From an uncultured Bacillota bacterium (GTDB lineage Bacteria; Bacillota; Dehalobacteriia; UBA7702): a stretch of DNA of 24,277 bases. Shown in pieces: positions 13,829 through 22,692 of the stretch. Below the pieces are notes generated by a model. The model saw only the letters and a list, made by a program, of their open reading frames with translations. It had not been told where the DNA came from and ran no database searches. A program made the translations under genes and the position numbers. Every line of letters begins with the position of its first letter. The first letter of the stretch is position 1. The DNA is taken from the NCBI GenBank assembly GCA_902766525.1, contig CACXDX010000073.1, positions 1-24,277 on the forward strand, in the 5' to 3' direction.

Positions 13829-14590
13829 ATGGATACGATCACCTTTACTCAATCCGATCCTTTAAAAGACAAGATCGTAAATTACTGGCAAAGCCGTTCG
13901 GAAAGTTTTTCCGAACTGCATCAACGCGCCCTTCACGACAGCATTGCCGAACGCTGGTACACGGAGATCGCACCGGAACTGAAAACCGACGAAAAAGTCC
14001 CCGGTGACTTAAAGATTCTCGATATCGGCTGCGGAACGGGTTTTTTCTCTATACTTACGGCAAAGAAAGGCTTCCGTGTCACCGGCATCGACCTGACACC
14101 CGCCATGATCGATGAGTCGAAAAAAAATGCCGCCAAAGAAAAAGTTAATGTCACTTTTCTGGAAATGGATGCCGAATATCCCACGCTGGAAGAAGGTTCC
14201 TTCGATCTGCTGATTACCCGTAATCTGACATGGACATTGCCTCATCTCGAAGACGCCTACGCCAACTGGTTCAAACTTTTAAAACCCGACGGAACACTGC
14301 TTAATTTCGACGGGGATTATCATTCCCTCGATCAATCCTGCCATAAACGGCTGCCCGAAAGCCATGCTCATAATCATTTGAGCCGGGAACAAAACGAAGC
14401 CTGTGAAGATATCTACCGCAATTTGCCTCAGGACACCAAACCCTATATTGACGTCGCGCTGATGCGTAAAGCGGGATTTCGCGATATCCTCGTCGATATG
14501 GAACTGAGCAAGCGAATATATACGGATATCGACGACTATTACAATCCCGTTCCTATGTTTCGGCTCAGAGCAAAAAAACCGATCAACTAA
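13829..14590 (+). CDS. Class I SAM-dependent methyltransferase in a nickel operon
   Basis: 253 aa. SAM-binding motif I is LDIGCGTGFF (64-73), followed by the acidic strand VTGIDLT (84-90). The post-I region has MDAEYP, and the motif IV area reads LLITRNLTWTLPHLEDAY (127-144). The fold is that of small-molecule (UbiE/type 11) methyltransferases. The substrate is unknown. A cluster Cys171-His172 and His179/181/183 sits in the C-terminal half and could bind metal or substrate. AAGGAA lies 8 nt before the ATG. It lies between cooT and a MATE exporter gene, upstream of the ABC importer. My inference is methylation of a small metal ligand or of its precursor; an RNA or cofactor substrate cannot be excluded. 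Confidence 0.88.
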   Translation: MDTITFTQSDPLKDKIVNYWQSRSESFSELHQRALHDSIAERWYTEIAPELKTDEKVPGDLKILDIGCGTGFFSILTAKKGFRVTGIDLTPAMIDESKKNAAKEKVNVTFLEMDAEYPTLEEGSFDLLITRNLTWTLPHLEDAYANWFKLLKPDGTLLNFDGDYHSLDQSCHKRLPESHAHNHLSREQNEACEDIYRNLPQDTKPYIDVALMRKAGFRDILVDMELSKRIYTDIDDYYNPVPMFRLRAKKPIN

Positions 14591-14620
14591 CCGAAAAAGG
14601 AGAGTACTTCAACGAATACC

Positions 14621-15994
14621 ATGGTCAAAAGAGAACAGAAGCGTACCATTGATATGACCTCGGGACCGCTGTTGAAGCCGCTGCTCTTTTTCATTTTGCC
14701 CCTGATCGGCAGCGGCATTTTTCAACAGCTCTATAATACCGTCGATTTTATTTTCATCGGTAACCTGCTGAACAAAACTTCCGCCGCCGCCGTCGGAGCC
14801 GGCAGTACGTTGACTTTTTGTTTTATCGGTCTCTTTTCCGGGATTGCCGCCGGAACCACCGTTGTCATCGCCAATGCCTTCGGAGCCAAGGATCGAAACA
14901 GAGCCGTCATTGCCCTGGATACTTCCGTCATCTTTTGTTTTTTTGCCGGAATAATTTTAACGGTTCTCGGCATTATATTTGCCCCGGCCGTTTTGGCAAT
15001 GCTCAATACTCCCGAAACCGCCATGGCCGAAGCCGTCGTTTACTTCCGCGTTTATATGCTCAGCATTCCGGCAATGATTTTTTACAATACCTGTTCCGGC
15101 GCCATGCGAGCCACGGGAGACGCGAAAACTCCTTTTCATATTTTGGCACTCTGCGGCTTTGTCAACGTCGCTGCCGATGCGTTTTTCCTGATGGTTATTC
15201 CCTTGGGTGTTTTTGGTGTTGCTGTTGCCACCGTCATCGCGCAATGTTTATCCGCGGTTTTGATTTTTATTGCCATCACAAAAAAAAGCGCGCCCCTGCG
15301 TTTGGATCCGAGACATCTCGGTTTCAACGCCAAAATTTTAAAAAAGGTACTTTATGTCGGCTTACCGACGGGGCTGCAAACCATGCTCATTACCGTTTCC
15401 AACGTGATGGTGCAATATTACATCAACGGTCTCGGCGAAACCGCCGTCGCCGCTTTTGCAACCTATTACAGAGTAGAGAATCTCCTTTATCTGCCGATCC
15501 TCGCTTTCGGTCAGGCCGCCGTCGCCTTTGCCGGACAGAATGACGGCGCAGGTCAAATTCGCAGAATCTTCAAAGGCGCCAATATTATGACATTGTTGTG
15601 TGGCGGGATCACCGTCATTGTCGCCGGATTCATCCTTCTCTTCCCCGATATCGTTTTACGCTGGTTTATCAGAGACGATTCCGTTATTGCCGCGGCCACC
15701 GTTATCGCTTCCGTTGCCTTTCCTTTTTATTGGCTGAACGCCTTCATTGAGATTTACGCAGGTTCGCTCAGAGGTATGAACCGCGCACTCAGTCCCATGT
15801 TCATTATCATCCTGAACATCTGTGCCATGCGCTTGTTTCTTCTCGCCCTCTTTACCCACGTCAATTACGTCCTCTCGGCGATCGCCGCGGTCTATCCACT
15901 TTCCTGGGCGGGGGCTTCGCTTTTCCTCATCTTAGCTTTTATCCTGGTCATCAAGAAAGAACTGCGGCTTCACGCTCAACGGGAATCCGCTTAA
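14621..15994 (+). CDS. MATE family efflux transporter
   Basis: 457 aa with about 12 membrane helices in two similar halves, the length and layout of MATE (NorM/DinF-like) exporters. The N-terminus shows the family pattern MTSGPLLKPLLFFILPLIG (12-30) and FQQLYNTVDFIFIGN. Such transporters export organic compounds using Na+ or H+ gradients. It sits between the methyltransferase and nikB genes, all in one direction with gaps of 30-35 bp, so export of a compound related to nickel uptake is a plausible inference. The ribosome site is unusual: AAGGAG (14597-14602) is 18 nt from the ATG and no closer purine run exists. Start at Met12 is the alternative. Confidence 0.9.
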   Translation: MVKREQKRTIDMTSGPLLKPLLFFILPLIGSGIFQQLYNTVDFIFIGNLLNKTSAAAVGAGSTLTFCFIGLFSGIAAGTTVVIANAFGAKDRNRAVIALDTSVIFCFFAGIILTVLGIIFAPAVLAMLNTPETAMAEAVVYFRVYMLSIPAMIFYNTCSGAMRATGDAKTPFHILALCGFVNVAADAFFLMVIPLGVFGVAVATVIAQCLSAVLIFIAITKKSAPLRLDPRHLGFNAKILKKVLYVGLPTGLQTMLITVSNVMVQYYINGLGETAVAAFATYYRVENLLYLPILAFGQAAVAFAGQNDGAGQIRRIFKGANIMTLLCGGITVIVAGFILLFPDIVLRWFIRDDSVIAAATVIASVAFPFYWLNAFIEIYAGSLRGMNRALSPMFIIILNICAMRLFLLALFTHVNYVLSAIAAVYPLSWAGASLFLILAFILVIKKELRLHAQRESA

Positions 15995-16028
15995 ACGATA
16001 AATCACAAATCTTAAAGGAGCCGTGACC

Positions 16029-16973
16029 ATGACAAAAAAGGCCATCTTCCAACGCCTCATACAAATCATTATCGTCCTTTTCGGAATCAGTTTTCTCACC
16101 TTCGGCCTAACCTATTTGGCTCCCGGAGATCCGGTTCGAGCCATGTATGCCGCTTCCGGCGCCGTCCCCAATGACGAAGTAATCGAGGCAACGAGAACCG
16201 CCATGGGATTGGATCGTCCTTTTTATATCCAATATTTTACATGGCTGAAAAATATTCTCAGCGGCGATTTCGGCGTTTCTTATTCGCTCTCACAGTCTGT
16301 TTTGACCATTCTGGCTTCCCGCCTGTGGCCCACGCTGAAGTTGGCCCTTTTCGCCATGATTCTGATGCTGGCCTTTTCTATCCCCTTAGGCATGCTCACC
16401 GCCGTGAAAAACGGTAAAGCCATCGACTATATCGTACGTTTTCTCACTTTTATCGGTATTTCTCTGCCCAGCTTCTGGATCGGGCTGATTCTTATCTATA
16501 TCGTCGCTTTAAAATTGCAATTACTGCCGGTTATGTCTACCGATATCGGCTTTAAAAAAATGATTTTACCCGCGGTTACTCTGGCCATTTCCATGACGGC
16601 AACCTATACAAGGCAGGTTCGCGCCGCCGTTCTTGAAGAACTGCATCAGGATTACGTTATCGGGGCACGCACCAGGGGATTAAAAGAAAGTGCCATTCTC
16701 TGGAAACACGTTTTTCCAAATTCCCTTTTACCCCTTGTAACCCTGTTCGGTCTTTCTTTCGGTTCTCTCCTCGCCGGAACGACCGTTGTGGAGGTGGTCT
16801 TTTCCTATCCCGGTCTCGGCAATCTGGCGGTTCAGGCCGTCACCGCCATGGACTATCCTTTGATCCAAGGTTATGTCCTTTGGATCGCCCTCATTTATAT
16901 GGTTATCAATCTGCTCGTTGATATCTCCTACGAATTTATGGACCCGAGAACGAAAGCGAGGATGAGATCATGA
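16029..16973 (+). CDS. nikB: ABC importer permease NikB (DppB/NikB type)
   Basis: 314 aa, about six membrane helices, binding-protein-dependent transport permease of the dipeptide/nickel family. The cytoplasmic EAA loop, which docks to the ATPase, is visible as GARTRGLKESAILWKHVFPN. I choose ATG 16029 over the GTG at 16023 because AAAGGAG ends 8 nt before the ATG but only 2 nt before the GTG. It overlaps nikC in an ATGA junction. Nickel rather than peptide specificity is inferred from CooT and the hydrogenase, not from the permease sequence itself. Confidence 0.88.
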   Translation: MTKKAIFQRLIQIIIVLFGISFLTFGLTYLAPGDPVRAMYAASGAVPNDEVIEATRTAMGLDRPFYIQYFTWLKNILSGDFGVSYSLSQSVLTILASRLWPTLKLALFAMILMLAFSIPLGMLTAVKNGKAIDYIVRFLTFIGISLPSFWIGLILIYIVALKLQLLPVMSTDIGFKKMILPAVTLAISMTATYTRQVRAAVLEELHQDYVIGARTRGLKESAILWKHVFPNSLLPLVTLFGLSFGSLLAGTTVVEVVFSYPGLGNLAVQAVTAMDYPLIQGYVLWIALIYMVINLLVDISYEFMDPRTKARMRS

Positions 16974-17797
16974 CAAAACCGGCTTCTTTCATCAAAAATC
17001 ATCGATTGTTCAGTGTCTTTGCCTTCCTCGCTCTCTGCGTGATACTGATTGCGATTTTCGCCCCTTATATCGTCCCTTACGACCCTTACACATCGGTCAA
17101 AAGCGAAGCGATTTCAGCCCCCGACGCCGATCATTGGCTCGGTACCGACAAACTGGGCAGAGATCTCTTTTCCCGCATTATTTACGGCATCCGTACCACG
17201 CTGCGATCTGCTTTTATTTTAGTATCCTGTATCCTTGTGATCGGTTCTTTTCTCGGCATTGCTGCCGGTTATTTCGGTGGGAAAATCGATACACTCATCA
17301 TGCGCATCGCCGATATGATGATTGCATTTCCCGGTTTGGTTCTCGCCATCGCCATCGCGGGGATTCTCGGTCCCAGTCTCACCAACGCCATCATTGCCAT
17401 CACGGCGGTAAGCTGGCCGAAATATGCCCGTCTTGCCCGCAGTTTGGTTTTAAAGATTAAAAACAGAGATTTTGTCGCCGCAGGCCGGCTCAGCGGCGGC
17501 AGTACCGGCCATATGCTTTACCGCTATATGCTGCCGATGACCGTATCCACACTGATTATTACCGCCGCCACCGATATCGGCAAGATGATGCTGGAGCTGG
17601 CAGCTCTCTGTTTCCTCGGCTTCGGCGCTCAGCCACCGACACCGGAATGGGGATTGATGATGAACGAAGGACGACTCTATCTGCAAACAGCACCCTGGCT
17701 TTTGATCTTCCCCGGTCTCGCCATGTTTATTACCGTTGTCATCTTCAATATGCTCGGTGATTCTCTTCGTGATATCCTCGACCCGCGAAAACAATAA
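16970..17797 (+). CDS. nikC: ABC importer permease NikC (DppC/NikC type)
   Basis: 275 aa with an N-terminal membrane helix, the WLGTDKLGRDLFSR segment typical of DppC/OppC/NikC permeases, and five further helices. The EAA loop follows KNRDFVAAGRLSGGS, and the protein ends with the family-like SLRDILDPR. It forms the membrane channel with NikB. Its start is coupled to the nikB stop (4-bp overlap). Substrate assignment rests on context. Confidence 0.88.
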   Translation: MTKPASFIKNHRLFSVFAFLALCVILIAIFAPYIVPYDPYTSVKSEAISAPDADHWLGTDKLGRDLFSRIIYGIRTTLRSAFILVSCILVIGSFLGIAAGYFGGKIDTLIMRIADMMIAFPGLVLAIAIAGILGPSLTNAIIAITAVSWPKYARLARSLVLKIKNRDFVAAGRLSGGSTGHMLYRYMLPMTVSTLIITAATDIGKMMLELAALCFLGFGAQPPTPEWGLMMNEGRLYLQTAPWLLIFPGLAMFITVVIFNMLGDSLRDILDPRKQ

Positions 17798-17819
17798 AAA
17801 AACCGACAGAGAGGAAAAT

Positions 17820-18608
17820 ATGATGCTGGATATTCGAAATCTGACTGTATGCTACGGCAACAATCCTCCTTCCCTTCGGGATTTTTCTCTGAAACTGAAT
17901 AAGGGAGAAATCATCTGCCTCGTCGGCGAAAGCGGCAGCGGCAAAACCACCGCTATCCGCGCCATCCTCGGCAATCTCCCCGGAAGCGGCCGCGTCACCG
18001 AAGGCGAAATCCGCTTTGACGGAAACTCTCTTTTATCTTTCACAAAAGCACAGTGGCGCAATATCCGCGGCAGTGAGATATCCATGATTTTTCAAGATTC
18101 CGGAGCCATGATGGATCCCATTCGCACAGTCGGCAATCAATTTAAAGAATATATTCGCAGCCATGTCGCAGTTGATAAAAAAGCCGCCGATTACCGCATA
18201 AAAACGATGCTCTCTTCAGTCGGTTTGGCCGATCCCGAAAGGGTCATGAAAAGCTATCCTTTTGAATTATCCGGCGGCATGAAGCAGCGCGTCGGCATCG
18301 CCATGGCTCTGACTTTTCGACCCAAAATACTTTTGGCCGATGAACCCACCAGCGCATTGGACGTCACGACCCAAGCTCAAATCGTCCGCGAAATAATGGC
18401 TTTACGAAAAGAATATGACGCCGGAATCATCTTGATCACTCATAATCTGGCTTTGGCCGCCTATATGTCCGATCACATCATGGTTTTAAAGAACGGCCGT
18501 GTTGTCGACGAAGGGAACCGCGACCATATCCTTCACAGTCCCAACGACGATTACACCAAAAAACTCTTGGCCGCCGTACCGTCCGTCGGAGGAACGCGCT
18601 ATGTCTGA
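17820..18608 (+). CDS. nikD: ABC importer ATPase NikD
   Basis: 262 aa. Walker A is GESGSGKT (36-43), the signature is LSGGMKQRVGIAMAL and Walker B is ILLADEPTSALD, followed by a switch His in LITHNLALA. It energises the NikBC permease together with NikE. I take the double ATG at 17820/17823: AGAGAGG is 5 nt from the first and 8 nt from the second, so either may be used. An upstream frame reaching back into nikC is not supported. It overlaps nikE by 8 bp. It lacks the cysteine-rich C-terminal extension seen in its partner. Confidence 0.9.
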   Translation: MMLDIRNLTVCYGNNPPSLRDFSLKLNKGEIICLVGESGSGKTTAIRAILGNLPGSGRVTEGEIRFDGNSLLSFTKAQWRNIRGSEISMIFQDSGAMMDPIRTVGNQFKEYIRSHVAVDKKAADYRIKTMLSSVGLADPERVMKSYPFELSGGMKQRVGIAMALTFRPKILLADEPTSALDVTTQAQIVREIMALRKEYDAGIILITHNLALAAYMSDHIMVLKNGRVVDEGNRDHILHSPNDDYTKKLLAAVPSVGGTRYV

Positions 18609-19557
18609 CAATCATCCTTTGATCATCGAAACAAAAAATCTTACCAAGTTATTCCCCATCTCCGGCCATGCGCAATTAACGGCCTGTGACAATATTAATT
18701 TAAACCTTTACCGCGGCATGACTTTGGGCATCGTCGGCGAAAGCGGCTGCGGTAAAAGCACCTTTTTGCGCATGCTTCTGCAAATGGAAACACCGACTTC
18801 GGGCCAAATCCTGTTTAACGGAGAAGATATCGGTAAATTCAGCGCCAAGCAGCGCAGAGCACATCACCGCCGTATCCAAATGGTCTTTCAGGATCCCGGC
18901 GAAGCCTTCCACCCGCGCATGCGCGTGGGAGAAATCGTTTGTGAGCCGCTCCTCAATTATAAACTGCTTAAACGCGGACAAATTCCGGAAAAAGCGGAAA
19001 AACTCCTGGAACTGGTCGAGTTACCGGCGGAATATATCCGGAAATACCCTCATGAACTCAGCGGCGGTCAACGTCAACGCATCGGCATCGCCCGAGCGCT
19101 GGCTCTCGAACCGGAAGTCATCATCTGTGACGAAGCGACCAGCGCTCTCGATGTCTCGGTGCAAAAGACCGTTATCGAATTGCTTTGCCGTCTGCAAAAG
19201 GATAAAAATATCGCCATCGGCTTCGTCTGTCATGATATTGCCCTTGTCCAATCCTTTTCCCATCGCATCGCCATCATGTATCTCGGCTGTATTATCGAAC
19301 TTATGGAAAGTATCGGTATGGCTGAAGAAGCAAAACATCCCTATACCCGGGCTCTTCTCGATTCGGTTTTTGATCTGAGCATGGATTTTAACAAGGAAAT
19401 TCAAATCATCAAAGGGGAAACACCGAGTCCGATGGATCGTCCGCCGGGCTGCCCCTTTGCCAATCGCTGCACCCGATGCGAAGAAATCTGCCTGAAAGAA
19501 AAACCCGCTTTACGGGAGATCGCCCCCGCGCACCGGGTTGCCTGCCATCTGCTGTAA
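18601..19557 (+). CDS. nikE: ABC importer ATPase NikE
   Basis: 318 aa. Walker A GESGCGKST (46-54), signature LSGGQRQRIGIARAL and Walker B VIICDEATSALD are intact. The C-terminus carries the extension of oligopeptide/nickel family ATPases, with CPFANRCTRCEEIC and a final Cys near the end, a pattern associated with an iron-sulfur or metal site in this family. The start ATG 18601 follows CGGAGG at 7 nt; a longer frame back to 18499 lies within nikD and is rejected. It is the last gene before the substrate-binding protein. Confidence 0.9.
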   Translation: MSDNHPLIIETKNLTKLFPISGHAQLTACDNINLNLYRGMTLGIVGESGCGKSTFLRMLLQMETPTSGQILFNGEDIGKFSAKQRRAHHRRIQMVFQDPGEAFHPRMRVGEIVCEPLLNYKLLKRGQIPEKAEKLLELVELPAEYIRKYPHELSGGQRQRIGIARALALEPEVIICDEATSALDVSVQKTVIELLCRLQKDKNIAIGFVCHDIALVQSFSHRIAIMYLGCIIELMESIGMAEEAKHPYTRALLDSVFDLSMDFNKEIQIIKGETPSPMDRPPGCPFANRCTRCEEICLKEKPALREIAPAHRVACHLL

Positions 19558-19572
19558 CCTGTTTTCATTCAT

Positions 19573-19601
19573 TTGATACCAATGTTGTAAAATATTATAT
19601 T
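19573..19601 (+). promoter_or_regulatory. Internal promoter and AT-rich dyad in front of the binding-protein gene
   Basis: TTGATA (19573-19578) and TATATT (19596-19601) are 17 bp apart. The -10 box lies inside a 15-bp palindrome AAAATATTATATTTT (19589-19603), with TGTT and AACA further out at 19583 and 19608. A separate promoter would allow more binding protein than permease. The dyad may be an operator but is low-complexity. Confidence 0.5.
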
Positions 19602-19632
19602 TTGTGTAACAAACACAAGAACGGAGGAAACT

Positions 19633-21207
19633 ATGAAAAAAACACTCTTGAAAACCTGCACCTTGATCTTTGTCGCATTGATGCTTTGCCTCGCCCTCAC
19701 CGCCTGCGGAGGATCTTCCGAAACCGCTGCCGACGACAACGGGGAAAAGGTTTTGATCATCGGCAGCGGCCAATCCGCCGGCACAATGGATCCCGTTGAA
19801 GCCTACGACGGCTGGTACTCCATTCGCTACGGAATCGGCCAGACCCTGACCAAAATGAATGACGACATGAGCATTTCCGGCTGGCTCGTCGAAGATGATT
19901 TCAGCGCCAATGAAGACAACACCGTCTGGACCTTCACCATCAAAGACGGCATCACGTTTTCCAACGGTACCGAACTCACCGCCGAACTGGCCAAGGCCTC
20001 CCTTGAAAACGTTTATGAAAACGGTGAACGCGGGCCAGAATATTTCACCCCCGCCTCCATCGAAGCCGACGGGCAAACCCTGACCATTACTCTGGATGAG
20101 GCCGAGCCGATTCTCCCCAACAAATTGGCGGATCCCCTTTACACCATTATCGATACTACCGCCGATAACAGCAACATCGCCGAAACCGGTCCCATCGGCA
20201 CCGGTCCCTTTGTCATGGAATCTTTTGATACCGCCACCAAGGAATGCGTCGTTGTGAAAAACGAAAACTACTGGGGCGGCGACGTCGCTTTGGACAAGAT
20301 CGATTTCATTTTCACGGAAGACCAGTCCACCATCACCATGGCGCTGCAATCCGGAGAATTCGACGCTGTCTACAATATCAGCATGACCGATATCGGCAGC
20401 TTTGAAAATGACGACAACTATAATATCGTTTCCAACCCTTCCGGCCGCACCACCATCGGCTTCATGAACTTCAACGGACTCCTCGGAGATAAAGTATTGA
20501 GAGAAGCCATCCTGCGCAATATCAATAAGGAAGAATACTGCAAATCGCTCTTAAACGATCAATATATTCCCGGCATCACACTTTTGACTTCCGCAGCCGA
20601 CTACGGTTACAACGAACTCAAAGATCCCAATGCTTTCGATTCCGAATCCGCCGCAAAAATCCTTGATGATGCAGGCTATAAAGATACCGACGGCGACGGA
20701 TTCCGTGAATCCCCCGACGGAGAAAAGATCGATCTGCGCTTCGTATATTACACCGGTCGTCCGGAACAGCAGATCGTCGTTGAAGCCACTCAGACCGACA
20801 TGGAAGAGATCGGCATCAAGGTCACTCCCGAAGTTCACGACACGCAAACGGTCATGGATATGCAACAGAGCGGAGATTACGACCTGCTTTGCATGAGCAT
20901 CAATATGATGAACTGCGGTGATCCCGAAAACCAGATCAACACCTATTTTTGCGAAGGCGGCTCCTACAACGCCACCGGCTATGACAGCGCCGAATTCAAC
21001 GATCTGATGAAAAAAGTTCACGTTACCGCCGATCCCGATGAACGCAAAGATCTCGTCAAACAAGCCGAACAGATCCTTCTCGACGATGCTGTGGCCATCT
21101 ACTTCTGCTACCCGATCATGAATTTCGTCACCAAAAGCAACGTGGAAAATGTCTACAGCACCCCCGCCGACTTTTACTGGGTTGATGAAAACACCGATAT
21201 CAAATAA
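19633..21207 (+). CDS. nikA: Family-5 substrate-binding lipoprotein of the nickel importer (NikA-like)
   Basis: 524 aa. A lipoprotein signal peptide (Lys-Lys start, hydrophobic stretch, lipobox LTAC with Cys25) anchors it to the outer face of the membrane. The mature part has the extracellular solute-binding family-5 layout, with GPIGTGPFV and the Asp-rich DTDGDGFRESPDG turn. AACGGAGG precedes the ATG. Family 5 includes NikA, DppA and OppA; the nickel role is inferred from the operon. The mature chain contains only two histidines but six cysteines besides the lipid-bearing Cys25, which fits capture of a metal-chelate or peptide better than of a bare ion, though this is weak evidence. Its place after the ATPase genes, with its own promoter, differs from the usual nikABCDE order. 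Confidence 0.82.
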   Translation: MKKTLLKTCTLIFVALMLCLALTACGGSSETAADDNGEKVLIIGSGQSAGTMDPVEAYDGWYSIRYGIGQTLTKMNDDMSISGWLVEDDFSANEDNTVWTFTIKDGITFSNGTELTAELAKASLENVYENGERGPEYFTPASIEADGQTLTITLDEAEPILPNKLADPLYTIIDTTADNSNIAETGPIGTGPFVMESFDTATKECVVVKNENYWGGDVALDKIDFIFTEDQSTITMALQSGEFDAVYNISMTDIGSFENDDNYNIVSNPSGRTTIGFMNFNGLLGDKVLREAILRNINKEEYCKSLLNDQYIPGITLLTSAADYGYNELKDPNAFDSESAAKILDDAGYKDTDGDGFRESPDGEKIDLRFVYYTGRPEQQIVVEATQTDMEEIGIKVTPEVHDTQTVMDMQQSGDYDLLCMSINMMNCGDPENQINTYFCEGGSYNATGYDSAEFNDLMKKVHVTADPDERKDLVKQAEQILLDDAVAIYFCYPIMNFVTKSNVENVYSTPADFYWVDENTDIK

Positions 21208-21232
21208 GATTACTTACACTTTTCTTAATAAT

Positions 21233-21273
21233 GATCCGGAGCGGAAAATATTCCGCTCCGGATCTCTTTTTTT
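21233..21273 (+). terminator. Terminator of the nickel operon
   Basis: A perfect 14-bp stem (GATCCGGAGCGGAA with its complement) closes an AATA loop and is followed by TC and seven Ts. It lies 25 bp after the binding-protein stop codon. Confidence 0.95.
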
Positions 21274-21299
21274 ATATCCTTTTTTATATATGTCGATTC

Positions 21300-21328
21300 T
21301 TGACAAAAACCATTAATTATTGTATTAT
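21300..21328 (+). promoter_or_regulatory. Promoter of the uraA-upp operon
   Basis: TTGACA (21300-21305) and TATTAT (21323-21328) with a 17-bp spacer; the start site would be near 21335, giving a leader of about 40 nt. No attenuator hairpin of the PyrR type is visible in this short leader. Confidence 0.75.
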
Positions 21329-21376
21329 TTTTTCAGTAAATTATTTAGAAAAAAAGGACTTTGGAGGAAAAACATC

Positions 21377-22657
21377 ATGGAAAAACTTACGGGCAGAGAT
21401 ATGGCCCTGGGCATCCAGCATTTGTTCGCGATGTTCGGTGCTACAATCCTTGTTCCCCTGCTTACAGGTTTAAATCCCTCGACCGCCTTGGTAACTGCCG
21501 GACTTGGCACATTGATCTTTCATATGTGTACGAAATTTAAGGTTCCGGTTTTCCAAGGCTCTTCTTTTGCCTATCTGACCGCGATAGCCACCGTCGTCGG
21601 CGCCTACGGCATCCAATACGCTCAGGGCGGCATCATGTGCGCCGGTCTGATCTATCTGATTATCGCCGCCTGTGCCTATGTCGCCGGCCCGGATCGGATC
21701 AAACGTATTTTCCCGCCGGTCGTCACCGGCCCCGTCATCATCGTTATCGGGCTTTCGCTGGTCAGCACCGCCGTCAACGACAGTCTGAATACCGATGTTA
21801 CCTCCGCGATGGGCTTCAGTATTCTGGTGGCTCTCTTCACCCTCGCCGTCGTTATCGTCTGCACCATTTTTGCAAAAGGCTTCTTCAAGCTGGTTCCGAT
21901 TCTCATCGGTCTCGCCGCGGGTTATCTGCTCTGCGTGATCTTCGATCTCGCCGGTCTTTTTTCCATGGACTACAGCGCCATTCAATCGGCTCATTGGATC
22001 AACATTCCCTATTATACCAAAGGCTTTTTCACATTGCCCAAATTCAGCATTACCGCTATCATCGCCATTGCTCCCATTGCTATCGTCACCTGCATGGAGC
22101 ATCTCGGCGATATCACCACCAACGGCGCCGTTGTCGGCAAGGATTTCTTTAAAGATCCCGGCCTTCATCGCACCCTCTTCGGGGACGGCCTCGGCACCAT
22201 CGTCGCCGGTTTCCTCGGCGGCCCCGCTTCCACCACTTATTCCGAAAACACCGGCGTGCTCGCGACGACGAAAAATTACAATCCCCGCCTTCTGCGCATT
22301 GCCGCCGTTTTTGCGATCATCCTTGGGATTTTCGGCAAATTCGGCGCCGTCCTGCAAACGATTCCCACTCCGGTTCGGGGCGGTGTTGAATTCATGCTTT
22401 TCGGTATGATCGCCGCTGTCGGTATTCGTACTTTGGCCGAGGCCAAACTCGATTTCACCCACTCCAGAAATCTCATTATCGTTGCTCTGATCCTCAGCGT
22501 CGGCGCGGGATTCAGCGTGACCGGCGGCTTAAGCGTAACCATCGGCTCCGCCGCCATCAACATTTCCGGTTTGTTCCTCGCCGTTGTTCTCGGCGTTATT
22601 CTCAACCTCATTCTTCCTCAGGAACTGGAAAAGAACGATCAGACAGCCGAAAAATAA
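21377..22657 (+). CDS. uraA: Uracil permease (NCS2 family)
   Basis: 426 aa, about 14 membrane helices, nucleobase/cation symporter-2 family. Landmarks are PVFQGSSFAYL early, the substrate-site region CMEHLGDITTNGAVVGKDFF and the strongly conserved GGPASTTYSENTGVLATT. The start ATG 21377 follows TTGGAGG at 9 nt; the longer frame from 21320 has no ribosome site and would begin before or at the leader. It imports uracil with protons. It precedes upp by 35 bp in an ordinary salvage pair. Uracil rather than another base is supported by that neighbour. Confidence 0.93.
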   Translation: MEKLTGRDMALGIQHLFAMFGATILVPLLTGLNPSTALVTAGLGTLIFHMCTKFKVPVFQGSSFAYLTAIATVVGAYGIQYAQGGIMCAGLIYLIIAACAYVAGPDRIKRIFPPVVTGPVIIVIGLSLVSTAVNDSLNTDVTSAMGFSILVALFTLAVVIVCTIFAKGFFKLVPILIGLAAGYLLCVIFDLAGLFSMDYSAIQSAHWINIPYYTKGFFTLPKFSITAIIAIAPIAIVTCMEHLGDITTNGAVVGKDFFKDPGLHRTLFGDGLGTIVAGFLGGPASTTYSENTGVLATTKNYNPRLLRIAAVFAIILGIFGKFGAVLQTIPTPVRGGVEFMLFGMIAAVGIRTLAEAKLDFTHSRNLIIVALILSVGAGFSVTGGLSVTIGSAAINISGLFLAVVLGVILNLILPQELEKNDQTAEK

Positions 22658-22692
22658 ATAAACCGCAGCCTCTGCGGAACAGGAGGTTAATT

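Noticed and set aside
21470..22462. Minus-strand open frame of 330 codons opposite uraA
   Set aside because: Antisense of a conserved permease; the product is a Gly/Asp/Asn-rich chain typical of a shadow frame.
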